Translations under genes and position numbers: made by a program
Shown: positions 16,761 to 26,138 of the stretch, one piece after another
How positions within the stretch are numbered: position 1 is the first letter of the stretch
Layout of the letters: each line of letters starts with the position of its first letter
Source of the DNA: Aliiruegeria lutimaris
GTDB lineage: Bacteria > Pseudomonadota > Alphaproteobacteria > Rhodobacterales > Rhodobacteraceae
NCBI RefSeq assembly: GCF_900099935.1
Contig: NZ_FNEK01000010.1
Location: 41,089-105,088, forward strand
DNA: 64,000 bases
Reading direction: 5' to 3'
The notes under the pieces: model-generated
The model's database searches: none
Seen by the model: only the letters and a program-made list of their open reading frames with translations
Told to the model about the DNA's origin: nothing

Positions 16761-18097
16761 GCTGCTCTCTCCCCATTGGGTTTCACCCAGACTAGCAGCA
16801 CCAACCCCATTCCAAAAAGGATTATCAGCGGCATTATTCCCAATTGCTGGCTCCGGGTGATGTCGGTGACCAAACCGATGGCAAGTGGTGCCAGGAACGC
16901 CGTCGCCTTGCCCGCCAGCGCATAAAGGCCGAAAGCCTGCGTCATTCGTTCGGGGTCGCCCTGGCGGCACAACATCGTCCGGCTGGCCGATTGCAAGGCG
17001 CCGCCCGCCGCGCCGATACTTGCGCCCATGGCGTAGAAGACGAGGTCCGGCAGGTTCGATTCCGCCCCGACCGCCATACCGAAGACGTGCTCGCGACTGA
17101 CGAAGATGACGGCAATGCAGATCGCGGTGAGGATCAGGACGCAGAAGATGATCACCGGTTTCGGGCCGAAGCGGTTATCCGCCATCCCCCCGAGCCAGGC
17201 GAAAAGCGCGGCCGCAATTACCGAGATGATGCCGAAGATCCCGGTATCGATCACGCCCCAGCCGAGGACGCCGGCCGCATAGAGCCCGCCGAAGATATAG
17301 AGCCCGTTAAGTGCATCGCGATAGAGCATCGAGGACGCCAGAAAGGCAAAAAGCGACGGTGCCTGCGGCAGCTTTTTCAGAGTCGAGCGCAACTCGGGCC
17401 AGGCATCTTTCGCCGCCTGCCGCAACGGTTCGCTGACATGGTTGGGCGGGTCCTTTACCCAGAGAAAGAACGGGACCATGAACAGAATGTACCACAGCGC
17501 CGTAAACGGGCCGACAAATCGGGTCCCTTCCCGCGCGGCGGCGTCGAGGCCGAACGCGGGGGCGAGGCCAAGAAGCGTCGTGCCCTCCGCGCTCTCGGCG
17601 AAAAAGAACAGCATCAGCACAAGAGCGATCAGCCCGCCGAGATAGCCAAAGGCCCAGCCGGAGCCGGAAATGCCGCCAATCTCGTCGGCATCTCCGAGGT
17701 CTGGCAGCAGCGAATTGGTGAAGATCGTCGCGAATTCCATGCCGACCAGGCCGATGGCGAAAAGGCCCAGGACCAGCAGAAGGCTGAAACCCGCCGGGTC
17801 CGCGAACCAGAGCCCGGCCGAGCCGACGACATATAGCAGTGAAAACGCCGCGACCCAGCCGATCCGGTGCCCGCCCTTGTCGGCCATCGCGCCCAGGAAG
17901 GGCGCCAGGATCGCGATCAGCGCACCTGCCAGCCCGATTGTATAGCCCCAGGCGGCCTGCGCGGTCGCCCCGTCCGAAAGCAGCTCCTTGATATACGGGC
18001 CGAAAATGAAGGTGATCAGCAGAGTATTATATGGCTGGCTCGCCCAATCGAAAAAGAACCAGCCCCAGATGCGCTTCCGGTGCGAAATGCCTGTCAT
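16724..18097 (-). CDS. MFS transporter, UMF1/Atg22-like
   Basis: An inner-membrane permease of about 457 residues with twelve predicted helices. The beginning KRIWGWFFFDWASQPYNTLL is the hallmark of the UMF1 (Atg22-like) subgroup of the major facilitator superfamily, and GAMADKGGHRIGW is the cytoplasmic loop 2-3 motif. The ATG at 18097 places the family start within a few residues; an upstream ATG at 18130 is possible. Substrate unknown. It is first in a minus-strand group with mepA and the phytase-like esterase, all with overlapping ends. Confidence 0.85.
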   Translation of the reverse strand: MTGISHRKRIWGWFFFDWASQPYNTLLITFIFGPYIKELLSDGATAQAAWGYTIGLAGALIAILAPFLGAMADKGGHRIGWVAAFSLLYVVGSAGLWFADPAGFSLLLVLGLFAIGLVGMEFATIFTNSLLPDLGDADEIGGISGSGWAFGYLGGLIALVLMLFFFAESAEGTTLLGLAPAFGLDAAAREGTRFVGPFTALWYILFMVPFFLWVKDPPNHVSEPLRQAAKDAWPELRSTLKKLPQAPSLFAFLASSMLYRDALNGLYIFGGLYAAGVLGWGVIDTGIFGIISVIAAALFAWLGGMADNRFGPKPVIIFCVLILTAICIAVIFVSREHVFGMAVGAESNLPDLVFYAMGASIGAAGGALQSASRTMLCRQGDPERMTQAFGLYALAGKATAFLAPLAIGLVTDITRSQQLGIMPLIILFGMGLVLLVWVKPNGERAACPLSDLPASRD

Positions 18098-18174
18098 GCC
18101 TGTGCTCGTCCCGTGTCGTTCTCCACGCATTTCGCATGAAGCCGACACAACGGGCAAGCTGCCCGAGCGGGCAC

Positions 18175-18375
18175 CTAGTATGCGATGAGGACGGGGGCTT
18201 GTGGGGGCGCCTTGACGGGGCCGATATCCTCGCCAAAGGCTGCGGCCAGCGAGATTATCGCCGCTTCATGCTGTTCCGGGGCAACCATCGGTCCGAAACG
18301 GACACCGGCGGAAAAGAGCCCCGCCATCAATGTCACGGTGGCAGCGGTTGTGCGAAGGGCTGGCATGATCTGCAT
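18175..18375 (-). CDS. Small hypothetical membrane or exported protein
   Basis: A 66-residue frame starting MQIMPALRTTAATVTLMAGL, with a GAGG ribosome site five bases upstream of the ATG at 18375. One hydrophobic segment (about residues 8-24) could be a signal or a membrane anchor. The remainder is EQHEAAIISLAAAFGEDIGP plus a Pro-rich end. No family recognised. It is probably a short lineage-specific protein; the supporting evidence is only the ribosome site and the signal-like start. Confidence 0.45.
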   Translation of the reverse strand: MQIMPALRTTAATVTLMAGLFSAGVRFGPMVAPEQHEAAIISLAAAFGEDIGPVKAPPQAPVLIAY

Positions 18376-18517
18376 GGCGACCTCGGTTTGGTGGGCTTGG
18401 GACCGTTGTCCCATTCCGCCACGTCATGAATTGGGCGGGCTTGAGGCAAATGCCCGGCCCTCGCGCCAATGTCGCCACGTGATCGCCATATTTCGCGCCG
18501 TGTGGTGCAGCAGGCCG

Positions 18518-18856
18518 TCAGTCGTAGAAAGGTGTCATCTGGGCGACGATAACCGCGTTCTCGTCCAGCGCGCGCTGCATCAGAACGCGTTCCTCGTCGG
18601 GCACTTCGTGACCTTCGGCCAAGCGCTCTTCCAGTGTGCCGTAACCCGTGACGTCCAGCGGGGCCAGCTCTGCCTGCTTGAGAATCGCCACTGTTTCCCG
18701 CACGGCCTCGGCCTCGTCCACGCCGGAGGCGTAGCACATCAGCGCTGCCCCCGTGGAATCGTCGGGCAGCCCGTCGCCCTCGTGACGACCGACCTCGACA
18801 AGCAGGGTATATGCCTGTTGCGGCTTGCGGGGCTTCTTTTGCTTATTCTCGCTCAT
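18518..18856 (-). CDS. Conserved hypothetical protein, 112 residues
   Basis: A charged cytosolic protein: MSENKQKKPRKPQQAYTLLV at the start, then a compact domain with EVGRHEGDGLPDDSTGAALMC, DEAEAVRETVAILKQAEL and a C-terminus rich in acidic residues (EVPDEERVLMQRALDENAVIVAQMTPFYD). The start ATG is at 18856. The sequence has the look of a conserved Rhodobacterales protein but I cannot name a family. It sits between hypothetical genes on the same strand. Confidence 0.6.
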   Translation of the reverse strand: MSENKQKKPRKPQQAYTLLVEVGRHEGDGLPDDSTGAALMCYASGVDEAEAVRETVAILKQAELAPLDVTGYGTLEERLAEGHEVPDEERVLMQRALDENAVIVAQMTPFYD

Positions 18857-18908
18857 GACATGGCCATAGGCGGTTCCGGCATTCTTGCCAACCCGGGAAC
18901 GATGGGTG

Positions 18909-19895
18909 TCAACCGGTCCGGCTGCCGTTTCTGCCGCTGGCGAAACTGTCGTCGAGGACAGGCATCATCGGCAGTTTTTCCATCCGCTTCGGGCTGGTGG
19001 CGCGCACGGGCATCGGCTCCCAGTCGGGGAAGGCTTCGTAGAGATACCGCAGCCCGGCCAGGATCGGACGGGCCGAGGGAGTATCGGTGGACAGCCAATC
19101 CGCCGCCATTTCCGGCCACAGGGTCACCGAGAACCAGCCCTCGGAATCCCCGTTTTCGATTGCTTCCCGGAGCAGGAGCGCCGTGGCGAAGTCATGCGCC
19201 TCGTGCTTCCGGTCCGACGCCATTGCCAGCAGAGGTGCGAAAAGCGGGCTGTCCCCGGTCAGGCTGCCGCTCCGCTCGCCCTTCAGAAGCCCGTTCAGTT
19301 CGGGCAGCAGCAGGAGCGCCATTTGCGCGCCAACGGCCTCCGAAACGTTCGCCTGCAACAGTGCCTGCCCATGATTGGCGTATTCCAGCAGGGCGCCCTG
19401 TACCTTTTCCCGGCTTTCGCTCAGATGGCAGGTCTCGTGGCGCGGACCGGTGATCGTCACGCGTCCCGCGCCGGCGCCTGTCAGAAAAGCCTGGAAAATG
19501 GCCGCCCTGTCGCGTTGGGGCAAGGCGCTGTAATCATCTTGGAAGCTCTCCCAGAAATCCCCCATCTCGCCTTGGTAAAGCCCATGTTGAAGGCGATCGG
19601 CGAGCAGGATTGCCGTGGCGGCGGAGAAGGCGGCCGTGTCGGCCTCGGGCTGAGAGGCGGCAAGTTGCAGCGCATCGATCAACGCACGATCCCGCTCTGT
19701 TTCGAGCCGGCATCCCTGATGCAGGACAATGCGGGTCAGCGTCTGGCTATCGCCACCGCGCTCCTGATCCGAAGGCGGGATTCTGGCGGCAATGCCGCGA
19801 ATAGCCGATTGCGGTTGCCGCCCGGCGGCGACGCGCAGGTCCATTATGGCCTGCAAGACTCGGAAACCGAGCGGGGGAGGATCGGGTACCAACAT
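18909..19895 (-). CDS. Conserved hypothetical protein, about 328 residues
   Basis: No family recognised. The protein is mostly alpha-helical by composition, with no signal peptide or membrane helix. Segments such as ALIDALQLAASQPEADTAAFSAATAILLADRL and GALLEYANHGQALLQANVSEAVG look helical, and several His/Glu/Cys residues (RHETCHLSE, DRKHEAHDF) could bind metal but form no known motif. The ATG at 19895 is preferred to a TTG four codons earlier. An AT-rich gap with no gene (19896-20045) lies upstream. Confidence 0.55.
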   Translation of the reverse strand: MLVPDPPPLGFRVLQAIMDLRVAAGRQPQSAIRGIAARIPPSDQERGGDSQTLTRIVLHQGCRLETERDRALIDALQLAASQPEADTAAFSAATAILLADRLQHGLYQGEMGDFWESFQDDYSALPQRDRAAIFQAFLTGAGAGRVTITGPRHETCHLSESREKVQGALLEYANHGQALLQANVSEAVGAQMALLLLPELNGLLKGERSGSLTGDSPLFAPLLAMASDRKHEAHDFATALLLREAIENGDSEGWFSVTLWPEMAADWLSTDTPSARPILAGLRYLYEAFPDWEPMPVRATSPKRMEKLPMMPVLDDSFASGRNGSRTG

Positions 19896-20045
19896 GGTTG
19901 TAAACAATGCCTGGCAAATTCGCCGGAATGTTGGCGTTTAATTTATTGAAAATGTTCATTTTTGGGCCAGCGCCACAATTCGAACACCTTCCGGGTCCGG
20001 CTACGCCCGGAAAGATAGAATTGGCCGGATTTTAGTCACAGGCAT

Positions 20046-20075
20046 TAAAAAAGGCCCACCGGATGGCGGGCCTTA
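20046..20075 (-). terminator. Rho-independent terminator after dapD
   Basis: On the minus strand the stem AAGGCCCGCC pairs with GGTGGGCCTT (one G-T wobble, ATCC loop) and is followed at once by a run of T. It lies 26 bases past the dapD stop. Confidence 0.85.
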
Positions 20076-20101
20076 GATCACGTGGGTCTGCCTCGGACGA
20101 A

Positions 20102-20941
20102 TCAGTCGCGCAGCAGCTCGTTGATGCCGGTCTTGGAGCGCGTCTGTGCGTCCACCCGCTTCACGATCACCGCGCAGTACAGGTTGATGCCGTTCTTGGA
20201 GGGCATGGAACCGGAGACGACCACCGAATAGGGCGGCACTTCGCCATACGTGACTTCGCCGGTCTCGCGGTCGACGATCTTGGTCGACTTGCCGATGAAG
20301 ACGCCCATGCCGAGCACGGAGCCTTCGCGCACGATGCAACCCTCGACGACCTCCGAGCGCGCGCCGATGAAGCAGTTATCCTCGATGATGGTCGGACCGG
20401 CCTGCATTGGTTCCAGCACACCGCCAATGCCGACGCCGCCGGAGACGTGCACGTTCTTGCCGATCTGGGCGCAGGAGCCGACGGTGGCCCAGGTATCGAC
20501 CATCGTGCCCGCGTCGACATAGGCGCCGAGATTGACGAAAGACGGCATCAGCACCACGCCGGGCGCGACATAGGCCGATTTGCGCACGATGCAGTTGGGA
20601 ACGGCGCGGAAACCGGCTTTCTTCCACTCCGCATCGCCCCAGCCCTTGAACTTGCTGTCGACCTTGTCCCACCAATGACCACCCTGCGGGCCGCCATCGT
20701 GTTGTTCCATGTCCTTGACACGGAATCCGAGCAGAACGGCCTTCTTGGCCCATTGGTTCACGTGCCAGTCGCCATTCTCCAGCTTCTCGGCCACGCGCAG
20801 CTTGCCGCTGTCGAGCGCGGCGAGCGTATCCTCGATGGCTTCCAGCGTCTCGCCGCCGGTATGCGGGTTGATTGTGTCGCGGATCTCCCAGGCGGCCTCG
20901 ATGGCCTGTTCCAGCTGGGCGTTGGTCTGAGCACTCGACAT
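20102..20941 (-). CDS. dapD: 2,3,4,5-tetrahydropyridine-2,6-dicarboxylate N-succinyltransferase
   Basis: This enzyme catalyses the succinylation step of lysine and diaminopimelate synthesis. The 279-residue length is right for the family. Recognisable parts are [24 protein letters not shown], the left-handed beta-helix repeats [20 protein letters not shown] and [20 protein letters not shown], the catalytic segment [20 protein letters not shown], and [21 protein letters not shown]. The start is at the ATG 20941 with AGGA upstream. It is separated by 55 bases from a dehydratase gene on the same strand and followed by a clear terminator. Confidence 0.95.
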   Translation of the reverse strand: MSSAQTNAQLEQAIEAAWEIRDTINPHTGGETLEAIEDTLAALDSGKLRVAEKLENGDWHVNQWAKKAVLLGFRVKDMEQHDGGPQGGHWWDKVDSKFKGWGDAEWKKAGFRAVPNCIVRKSAYVAPGVVLMPSFVNLGAYVDAGTMVDTWATVGSCAQIGKNVHVSGGVGIGGVLEPMQAGPTIIEDNCFIGARSEVVEGCIVREGSVLGMGVFIGKSTKIVDRETGEVTYGEVPPYSVVVSGSMPSKNGINLYCAVIVKRVDAQTRSKTGINELLRD

Positions 20942-20996
20942 GTGACGGTCCTGTTGGTTCGAATTCGTTCCGCCCGCTCTACACGGACGGGCTTGA

Positions 20997-21926
20997 TCAG
21001 GCAACGCCAAGCGGGTCAGGCTCGACATTGGCGCCGCACAGCACCAGCGCGACCCGCTCGCCCGGCTCGGGCTGGTAGGCACCCGAACGCAGCGCGGCCA
21101 GCGCGGTGGCGCCGGCCGGCTCGACCAGCAGGCGCAGCTTCTGCCAGAGCAGCTTCTGCGCCTCCAAGATCGCCGCGTCGCTCACCACGGCCGTTTCCAC
21201 GAGCTGTTCGACGGCAAGCTGATGGCAGATCTTGCCGATCTTACGCGCGCCGAGCGCGTTGGCGGCCACGCCGGAAACCTCGATCTCGGCTTCGACTCCC
21301 TCACGCATCGCCGTCGTCAGCGTTGCGCACCCTTCCGGCTCGACAGCAACAACCTTGCGTTCTTCCTCGAACCAGGCCATCGCGCCGGCAATCAGCCCGC
21401 CGCCGCCGACCGCGACAAGGATCGTATCGGCTTCAAGCCCCTGTCCTTCCCACTCGCGGAACAGCGTTCCCTGCCCTTCCACGGTCTCGGGAGAATCGTA
21501 GGCGTGGACCTGAAGCGCGCCGGTATCGGCCTCCCAGGCGCGGGCCGCTTCCAACGCTTCGGCATAAGAGCCCGGCACGACGACGAGGTCCGCGCCGTAT
21601 TGTTCGATCAGGGAAATCTTGGCTCGACCAGCCAGTTCCGGCACGAAAATGCGGGCCTTCATGCCCAGCTTCGCCGCCGCATAGGCCACGGCCGCGCCAT
21701 GATTGCCGCCCGAGGCCGCAACGACACCAGCTTCCGGGATCTTGTTCGACAGCAGCGTGTTGAACGCACCGCGCGGCTTGAACGCTCCGGTATGCTGCAT
21801 CTGCTCGAGCTTGATCTCCACGAGCTTCTCGTTCCAAAGCGCGCGGGTTTCCATCAGCGGCGTTCGGCGCAACAGCCCGGCGGTGCGATCCGCTGCTGCA
21901 TCGATCCGCTCTTTCCAGTCGTTCAT
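20997..21926 (-). CDS. Threonine/serine dehydratase-type PLP enzyme
   Basis: A fold-type II PLP-dependent enzyme that most likely deaminates threonine or serine. Schiff-base lysine in [14 protein letters not shown] (about residue 51), [14 protein letters not shown] for phosphate and substrate binding, and the glycine loop [11 protein letters not shown]. There is no C-terminal ACT regulatory domain (about 309 residues), so it resembles catabolic or serine-racemase-like members rather than feedback-controlled IlvA. The ATG at 21926 has GGAGG eight bases upstream. It lies upstream of dapD on the same strand; the functional link is not obvious. Confidence 0.82.
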   Translation of the reverse strand: MNDWKERIDAAADRTAGLLRRTPLMETRALWNEKLVEIKLEQMQHTGAFKPRGAFNTLLSNKIPEAGVVAASGGNHGAAVAYAAAKLGMKARIFVPELAGRAKISLIEQYGADLVVVPGSYAEALEAARAWEADTGALQVHAYDSPETVEGQGTLFREWEGQGLEADTILVAVGGGGLIAGAMAWFEEERKVVAVEPEGCATLTTAMREGVEAEIEVSGVAANALGARKIGKICHQLAVEQLVETAVVSDAAILEAQKLLWQKLRLLVEPAGATALAALRSGAYQPEPGERVALVLCGANVEPDPLGVA

Positions 21927-21993
21927 TTGGCTTTCCTCCAGCGCCGGCACGGTCTAGCGTTTGTTGAACACACAAAACACAGTAAAGCGCGCG

Positions 21994-22845
21994 ATGAAAG
22001 ACGATCCCACCAAACGCTCCTTCCGCGACGCCCAGGAAGACATTAAAACATCCTCCGGCGTGCCCGATACCGAGCAGACACGCTCCCCGGCTTATCGTCT
22101 CGCCTATGACGATCTGGATTTCATCCTGCGCGACCAGCTCCGACCGGTGCGGCTGCAGCTGGAATTGCTGAAACCCGAGATAATGATGAAGGAGCAGGAG
22201 GTGGAATCCACCATCGTGCTCTTTGGCGGGGCCCGTATACGGCCCCCGGAGGAAGCCGACAAGGCGCTGACGCCCGAGATGGCTGCGATGAGCCGGTTCT
22301 ATGTCGAGGCGCGCAAGTTCGCCCGCATCATGACGGAACGCAGCATCGCGCGTTCGGGGGGCCGGGAAGACATCATCATCACCGGGGGCGGACCGGGCGT
22401 GATGGAAGCGGGCAACCGCGGCGCCGCCGATGCGGGCGGCAAATCCATCGGGCTCAATATCGTGCTGCCGCATGAACAGGCGCCGAACGCCTATATCACG
22501 CCAGAACTCAGCTTCAATTTCCACTATTTCGGCGTCCGCAAGATGCATTTCCTGATGCGCGCCTCGGCCATCGCGATTTTCCCCGGCGGCTTCGGCACGA
22601 TGGACGAGTTGTTCGAAGCGCTGACTCTGGTGCAAACCGGACGGATGCGGCAGGTACCGATCCTGCTCTTCGGACGAGATTTTTGGGAAAAGGTTATCAA
22701 TTTCAAGGCCCTTGCCGAGGTCGGCACGATCAGCCCGGAAGATCTCGAGCTCTTCCGCGTCGTGGAAACCGCAGAGGAGGCGGTTGCTGCGATCGACAGC
22801 TGGGAAGGTGTCGGAATCAAGCGGGGAGAAGTTCCAGGGAGGTAG
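21994..22845 (+). CDS. LOG-family protein (TIGR00730-type Rossmann fold)
   Basis: Members hydrolyse nucleoside 5'-monophosphates such as cytokinin ribotides to free base and ribose phosphate, or bind nucleotides. The signatures are VLFGGARI, ITGGGPGVMEAGNRGA (about residue 130) and FPGGFGTMDELFEALTL (about residue 190), the last two being the GGGxGxMxA and PGGxGTxxE motifs. A long N-terminal extension (RSFRDAQEDIKTS...) is typical of the bacterial long forms. The start at ATG 21994 is tentative; an in-frame TTG is 33 bases upstream. The methyltransferase gene follows directly, with its ribosome site inside this gene's last codons. Confidence 0.85.
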   Translation: MKDDPTKRSFRDAQEDIKTSSGVPDTEQTRSPAYRLAYDDLDFILRDQLRPVRLQLELLKPEIMMKEQEVESTIVLFGGARIRPPEEADKALTPEMAAMSRFYVEARKFARIMTERSIARSGGREDIIITGGGPGVMEAGNRGAADAGGKSIGLNIVLPHEQAPNAYITPELSFNFHYFGVRKMHFLMRASAIAIFPGGFGTMDELFEALTLVQTGRMRQVPILLFGRDFWEKVINFKALAEVGTISPEDLELFRVVETAEEAVAAIDSWEGVGIKRGEVPGR

Positions 22846-22847
22846 GC

Positions 22848-23483
22848 ATGCCCGACAGGGAGCATTGGAACGCGCTTTACGGCAGTCGGGAGGAGACTGC
22901 ACTAACGTGGTTCGAGGAGGAAGCGGCCCTGTCACGCCAGCTCGTTGCGCGATACGCGACACCTGGCCAGCCAATCGTCGATGTCGGGGGAGGCGCTTCG
23001 CGGCTCGTGGACGGCCTGCTCAAAGACGGCTTCGGACCGCTGACGGTGCTAGATCTGTCGGATACCGCGCTTTCGCTCGCCAAGGCGCGCCTTGGTGCCA
23101 GGGCGACCGAAATCGACTGGATCGAAGGCGATGTTCTGGATTGGGCGCCCGAGCGCACTTACAGCGTCTGGCATGACCGGGCCGTTCTGCATTTCCTGAC
23201 CGAACCGGAGCGGCGCGACGCCTATTTCAACGTGATGGCCAATGCACTCCAGCCCGGCGGCCACGCGATCCTCGCGACCTTCGATCTCGACGGTCCCGAG
23301 AAATGCGCCGGCCTTCCGGTGGCACGCTATTCACCCGACAGTTTGCGGGATGCACTGGCGGTCATTCTGCCGGACGCATTCGAGCCCGTCACGTCGCAGC
23401 GTCATCTTCATGAAACTCCTCTTGGGAAAAAGCAGGAATTTCAGGTATCTGTATTTAGACGCCTGTCGCCATCCGGTTTGTGA
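22848..23483 (+). CDS. Class I SAM-dependent methyltransferase
   Basis: A 211-residue methyltransferase. Motif I is IVDVGGGASRLVDGLL (about residue 42), motif II VLDLSDTALSLAK, then WIEGDVLDW and VWHDRAVLHFL. The C-terminal part HLHETPLGKKQEFQVSVFRR is like small-molecule or thiopurine-type methyltransferases. Strong GGGAGG ribosome site six bases before the ATG at 22848. Substrate unknown. It is likely co-transcribed with the LOG gene. Confidence 0.82.
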   Translation: MPDREHWNALYGSREETALTWFEEEAALSRQLVARYATPGQPIVDVGGGASRLVDGLLKDGFGPLTVLDLSDTALSLAKARLGARATEIDWIEGDVLDWAPERTYSVWHDRAVLHFLTEPERRDAYFNVMANALQPGGHAILATFDLDGPEKCAGLPVARYSPDSLRDALAVILPDAFEPVTSQRHLHETPLGKKQEFQVSVFRRLSPSGL

Positions 23484-23555
23484 AGTTTCTGATCCAGTTG
23501 CTGGGTTTCCGGATGATCGAGGAGGCGCCAGTTGATCCTGATCGAGGCAAATCAC

Positions 23556-24083
23556 ATGACCAATCGCATTCTCTGGTTTCTCATGGCGCTTATCGCCATT
23601 GCCGGCGGCGTCTTCGCGCTGGCCAATCCCATCGCCGCTTCCGTCGCCGCGACGGTTATCGCGGGCTGGATGTTCCTTTTGATCGGGATCGTTCAGGTGG
23701 TGGCCGGTTTCCGCGCCGAGGGAACGGGCGCCAAGATATGGAACATCCTTCTCGGCCTGCTTGCCGTCGTGCTGGGCATCATGATCCTGGGCGAGCCGCT
23801 CAAGAGCATGGTCGCGCTGACCACGGTCGTTGCAGCGATGTTCGTTGCCACCGGCATTTCCAAGATCATCCTGTCCTTCTCGCTGCAGGACCGCGGATTT
23901 TTCTGGATGGTGCTGATCTCGGGCATTGCCTCGCTCGTACTCGGGCTGATGATCTTCGCCAATTTCCCGGCCTCTGCCGTCAGCTCGCTCGGCATCCTGC
24001 TCGGCATCAACCTGATCTTCGACGGCACCTCGGCCCTTGCCATGGCATTCACCTCCGACGCGAAGGGCGCGGGGGAGGCCTGA
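23556..24083 (+). CDS. HdeD-family membrane protein (DUF308)
   Basis: A 175-residue inner-membrane protein with six hydrophobic segments. The repeated pattern of an Ala/Gly-rich helix followed by G-x-x-M or LGLMIFA, and the start NRILWFLMALIAIAGGVFALANP, fit the acid-resistance protein HdeD family. The ATG at 23556 is used because it begins the first helix; GAGG lies ten bases upstream. HdeD helps acid tolerance in enterobacteria, but its role in marine-type alphaproteobacteria is not established. Confidence 0.8.
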   Translation: MTNRILWFLMALIAIAGGVFALANPIAASVAATVIAGWMFLLIGIVQVVAGFRAEGTGAKIWNILLGLLAVVLGIMILGEPLKSMVALTTVVAAMFVATGISKIILSFSLQDRGFFWMVLISGIASLVLGLMIFANFPASAVSSLGILLGINLIFDGTSALAMAFTSDAKGAGEA

Positions 24084-24095
24084 TCGGCGTCAAAT

Positions 24096-24130
24096 GAAAA
24101 ACGCCGCCGGGCTATCGAGCCGGGTGGCGT
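24096..24130 (-). terminator. Terminator between hdeD-like gene and rlmN
   Basis: Arms at 24101-24113 and 24118-24130 (ACGCCGCCGGGCT against AGCCGGGTGGCGT, one mismatch and one G-T) flank a short ATCG loop. On the minus strand the stem is followed by TTTTTCA, so it terminates rlmN; it may also stop the convergent plus-strand transcript. Confidence 0.75.
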
Positions 24131-24161
24131 CTGGTATTCCTGAAAAGCGGCGCGGCTGGCC

Positions 24162-25349
24162 TCAGCTCTCCAGCCCGGCCTCGGCCGCGATCTGCGCCCG
24201 GCTCTTGCGGGCGCGCTCGGTCGCCGATTTGAGCTGGCCGCAAGCCGCCATGATATCCTCGCCGCGCGGAGTGCGGATTGGGCTGGCGTAACCGGCCTTG
24301 TAGATGATGTCGGCAAAGCTCTCGATCCGCTCCCAGTCCGAGCGCTCATAGGGCGCGCCGGGCCATTCGTTGAACGGGATTAGGTTGATCTTGGCAGGGA
24401 TGCCGGCGATCAGCTTCACCAGTCGCCTCGCATCCGCGTTGCTGTCATTGATGCCCTTGAGCATCACGTATTCAAAGGTGATCCGCTCCGAATTGCTCAG
24501 GCGCGGATACTCGCGCAGCGTGTTCAGAAGCGTCTCGATGTTCCATTTCTTGTTGATCGGCACCAGCGTGTCGCGCACCTCGTCGGTGGTCGCGTGGAAG
24601 CTGATCGCCAGCAGGCAACCGATCTCCCCGGCCGTCCGCGCGATCTCTGGCACGACGCCGGAGGTGGAAAGCGTGATCCGCTTGCGGCTCAGGCTGATCC
24701 CTTCGTCATCCTTCACGATGTTCATCGCGTCGCGAACCGCTTCGAAATTGTAGAGCGGCTCGCCCATCCCCATCAGCACGACATTGGAAACCAGCCGCGA
24801 CTCATCCTTGGGTGCGCGGCCCGGTTCCGGCCATTCACCGAGGTCATCGCGCGCCAACATCACCTGCCCCACGATCTCGCCCGCGGTCAGGTTGCGCACC
24901 AGCTTCTGCGTGCCGGTATGGCAGAAGGAACATGTGAGCGTGCAGCCGACCTGGCTCGAAATGCAGAGCGTGCCGCGCCCTTCCTCGGGGATGTAGACAG
25001 TCTCGACCTCGTGCCCTCCGGCAATGCGCAGAAGGTATTTCCGCGTGCCATCCTCGGAGACCTGCTTGGAGACGATCTCCGGTAGCTCGATGACGAAAGC
25101 CTCGGCCAGTTCCGCGCGATAGACCTTGCTGAGATTGGTCATCTCGTCGAAGTTGCGCACGCCCTTCTGGTAGATCCACTGCCAGAGCTGATCGACCCGC
25201 ATCTTCGCCTTCTTCTCCGGCGTACCATGCGCAATCAGCGTGTCTCTGAGCTGCGTACGAGTCAGGCCGACAAGGTTGATCCTGTCGGTTTCGGGCAGCT
25301 TGCGGGCAATGGTCACGACATCCTGCGTGATCGGGGCGCTGGCGGTCAT
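24162..25349 (-). CDS. rlmN: 23S rRNA (adenine2503-C2)-methyltransferase
   Basis: A radical SAM enzyme that methylates A2503 of 23S rRNA (and A37 of some tRNAs). The cluster motif is [11 protein letters not shown] (CxxxCxxC), with the methyl-carrying and resolving cysteines expected near the C-terminus (MAACGQLKS). Other marks are [29 protein letters not shown] and [14 protein letters not shown]. The ATG at 25349 with AAGGA upstream gives 395 residues, normal for RlmN; the longer open frame upstream is not coding-like. Confidence 0.95.
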   Translation of the reverse strand: MTASAPITQDVVTIARKLPETDRINLVGLTRTQLRDTLIAHGTPEKKAKMRVDQLWQWIYQKGVRNFDEMTNLSKVYRAELAEAFVIELPEIVSKQVSEDGTRKYLLRIAGGHEVETVYIPEEGRGTLCISSQVGCTLTCSFCHTGTQKLVRNLTAGEIVGQVMLARDDLGEWPEPGRAPKDESRLVSNVVLMGMGEPLYNFEAVRDAMNIVKDDEGISLSRKRITLSTSGVVPEIARTAGEIGCLLAISFHATTDEVRDTLVPINKKWNIETLLNTLREYPRLSNSERITFEYVMLKGINDSNADARRLVKLIAGIPAKINLIPFNEWPGAPYERSDWERIESFADIIYKAGYASPIRTPRGEDIMAACGQLKSATERARKSRAQIAAEAGLES

Positions 25350-25440
25350 AGGCTGATCCTTCGGGGTTGAGGCCCCGATATACAGATTGTCGCAGGCATT
25401 TCCAAGTCCCGTGGCGGAAACCTCCCGAAGCGGCCGCGCC

Positions 25441-25968
25441 TTATTGGGCGCAGCGCTGCTCGGCCTCGTCCATCGCGGCGGTGAAGCCCATGAGCGAGAA
25501 CGTATCCTCGGTCTTGGTGCCGCGGCTGGACCGGGCGGAGAACTTGGCCTCGGCGCCACGTTTCAGTGCGGTGACCAGCTTTGAATCATCCTCGGGGGAG
25601 GCCGGCCAGGCCCATTCACCCTCGGTGAAAAGCTCGAAAGAACTGTCGCCCACCTCTACCGTCACGGTCGAGCCGCTGGCGAAGGGATAGCCGCCGGTAA
25701 AGGAGACCTCGCCGGCCGCGCCGTTACCCGGACGGAAGGTGACGAACAGAAGAATCTTGCCGCGTTGAACCGAAACCGTGCGCCCGTCGCGGGTATTCAC
25801 CGTTTCCTTGGGCGCGGAAACGCCCCAGCACTCGGTCGGGTCGTCTTCAACAAAGACGCTCCAATCCGTCTTGGCGGCAACACGATTGTCGGATTCCTGG
25901 GCGGCAACCTGAACGCCCATAACGGCAAACGCGCCAACCATCATGCCAGCAATGATCCGGGAAAACAT
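25441..25968 (-). CDS. Invasion-associated locus B (IalB) family protein
   Basis: An exported protein of about 175 residues. The signal peptide [20 protein letters not shown] with AAAQ-like cleavage precedes the IalB domain: [66 protein letters not shown]. IalB-family proteins are common periplasmic proteins in alphaproteobacteria; despite the name there is no evidence of a role in invasion here. Start chosen at 25968 to begin with the signal peptide. Confidence 0.82.
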   Translation of the reverse strand: MFSRIIAGMMVGAFAVMGVQVAAQESDNRVAAKTDWSVFVEDDPTECWGVSAPKETVNTRDGRTVSVQRGKILLFVTFRPGNGAAGEVSFTGGYPFASGSTVTVEVGDSSFELFTEGEWAWPASPEDDSKLVTALKRGAEAKFSARSSRGTKTEDTFSLMGFTAAMDEAEQRCAQ

Positions 25969-26138
25969 CTCTACTACAGCCTCCAGCTGCCTCTGCCTCG
26001 TTTCGTACCGCATTGGGTCCTTATAGATGGACCATCCTTGAAGCGGCTGGGATTTCAACCCGCTGCTGCGCATGGTAACGCAGATGTGCCGGTTGGGTGA
26101 ACCCCTCCCGGCGGAAATTCGCCAGAAAGGATTGCACA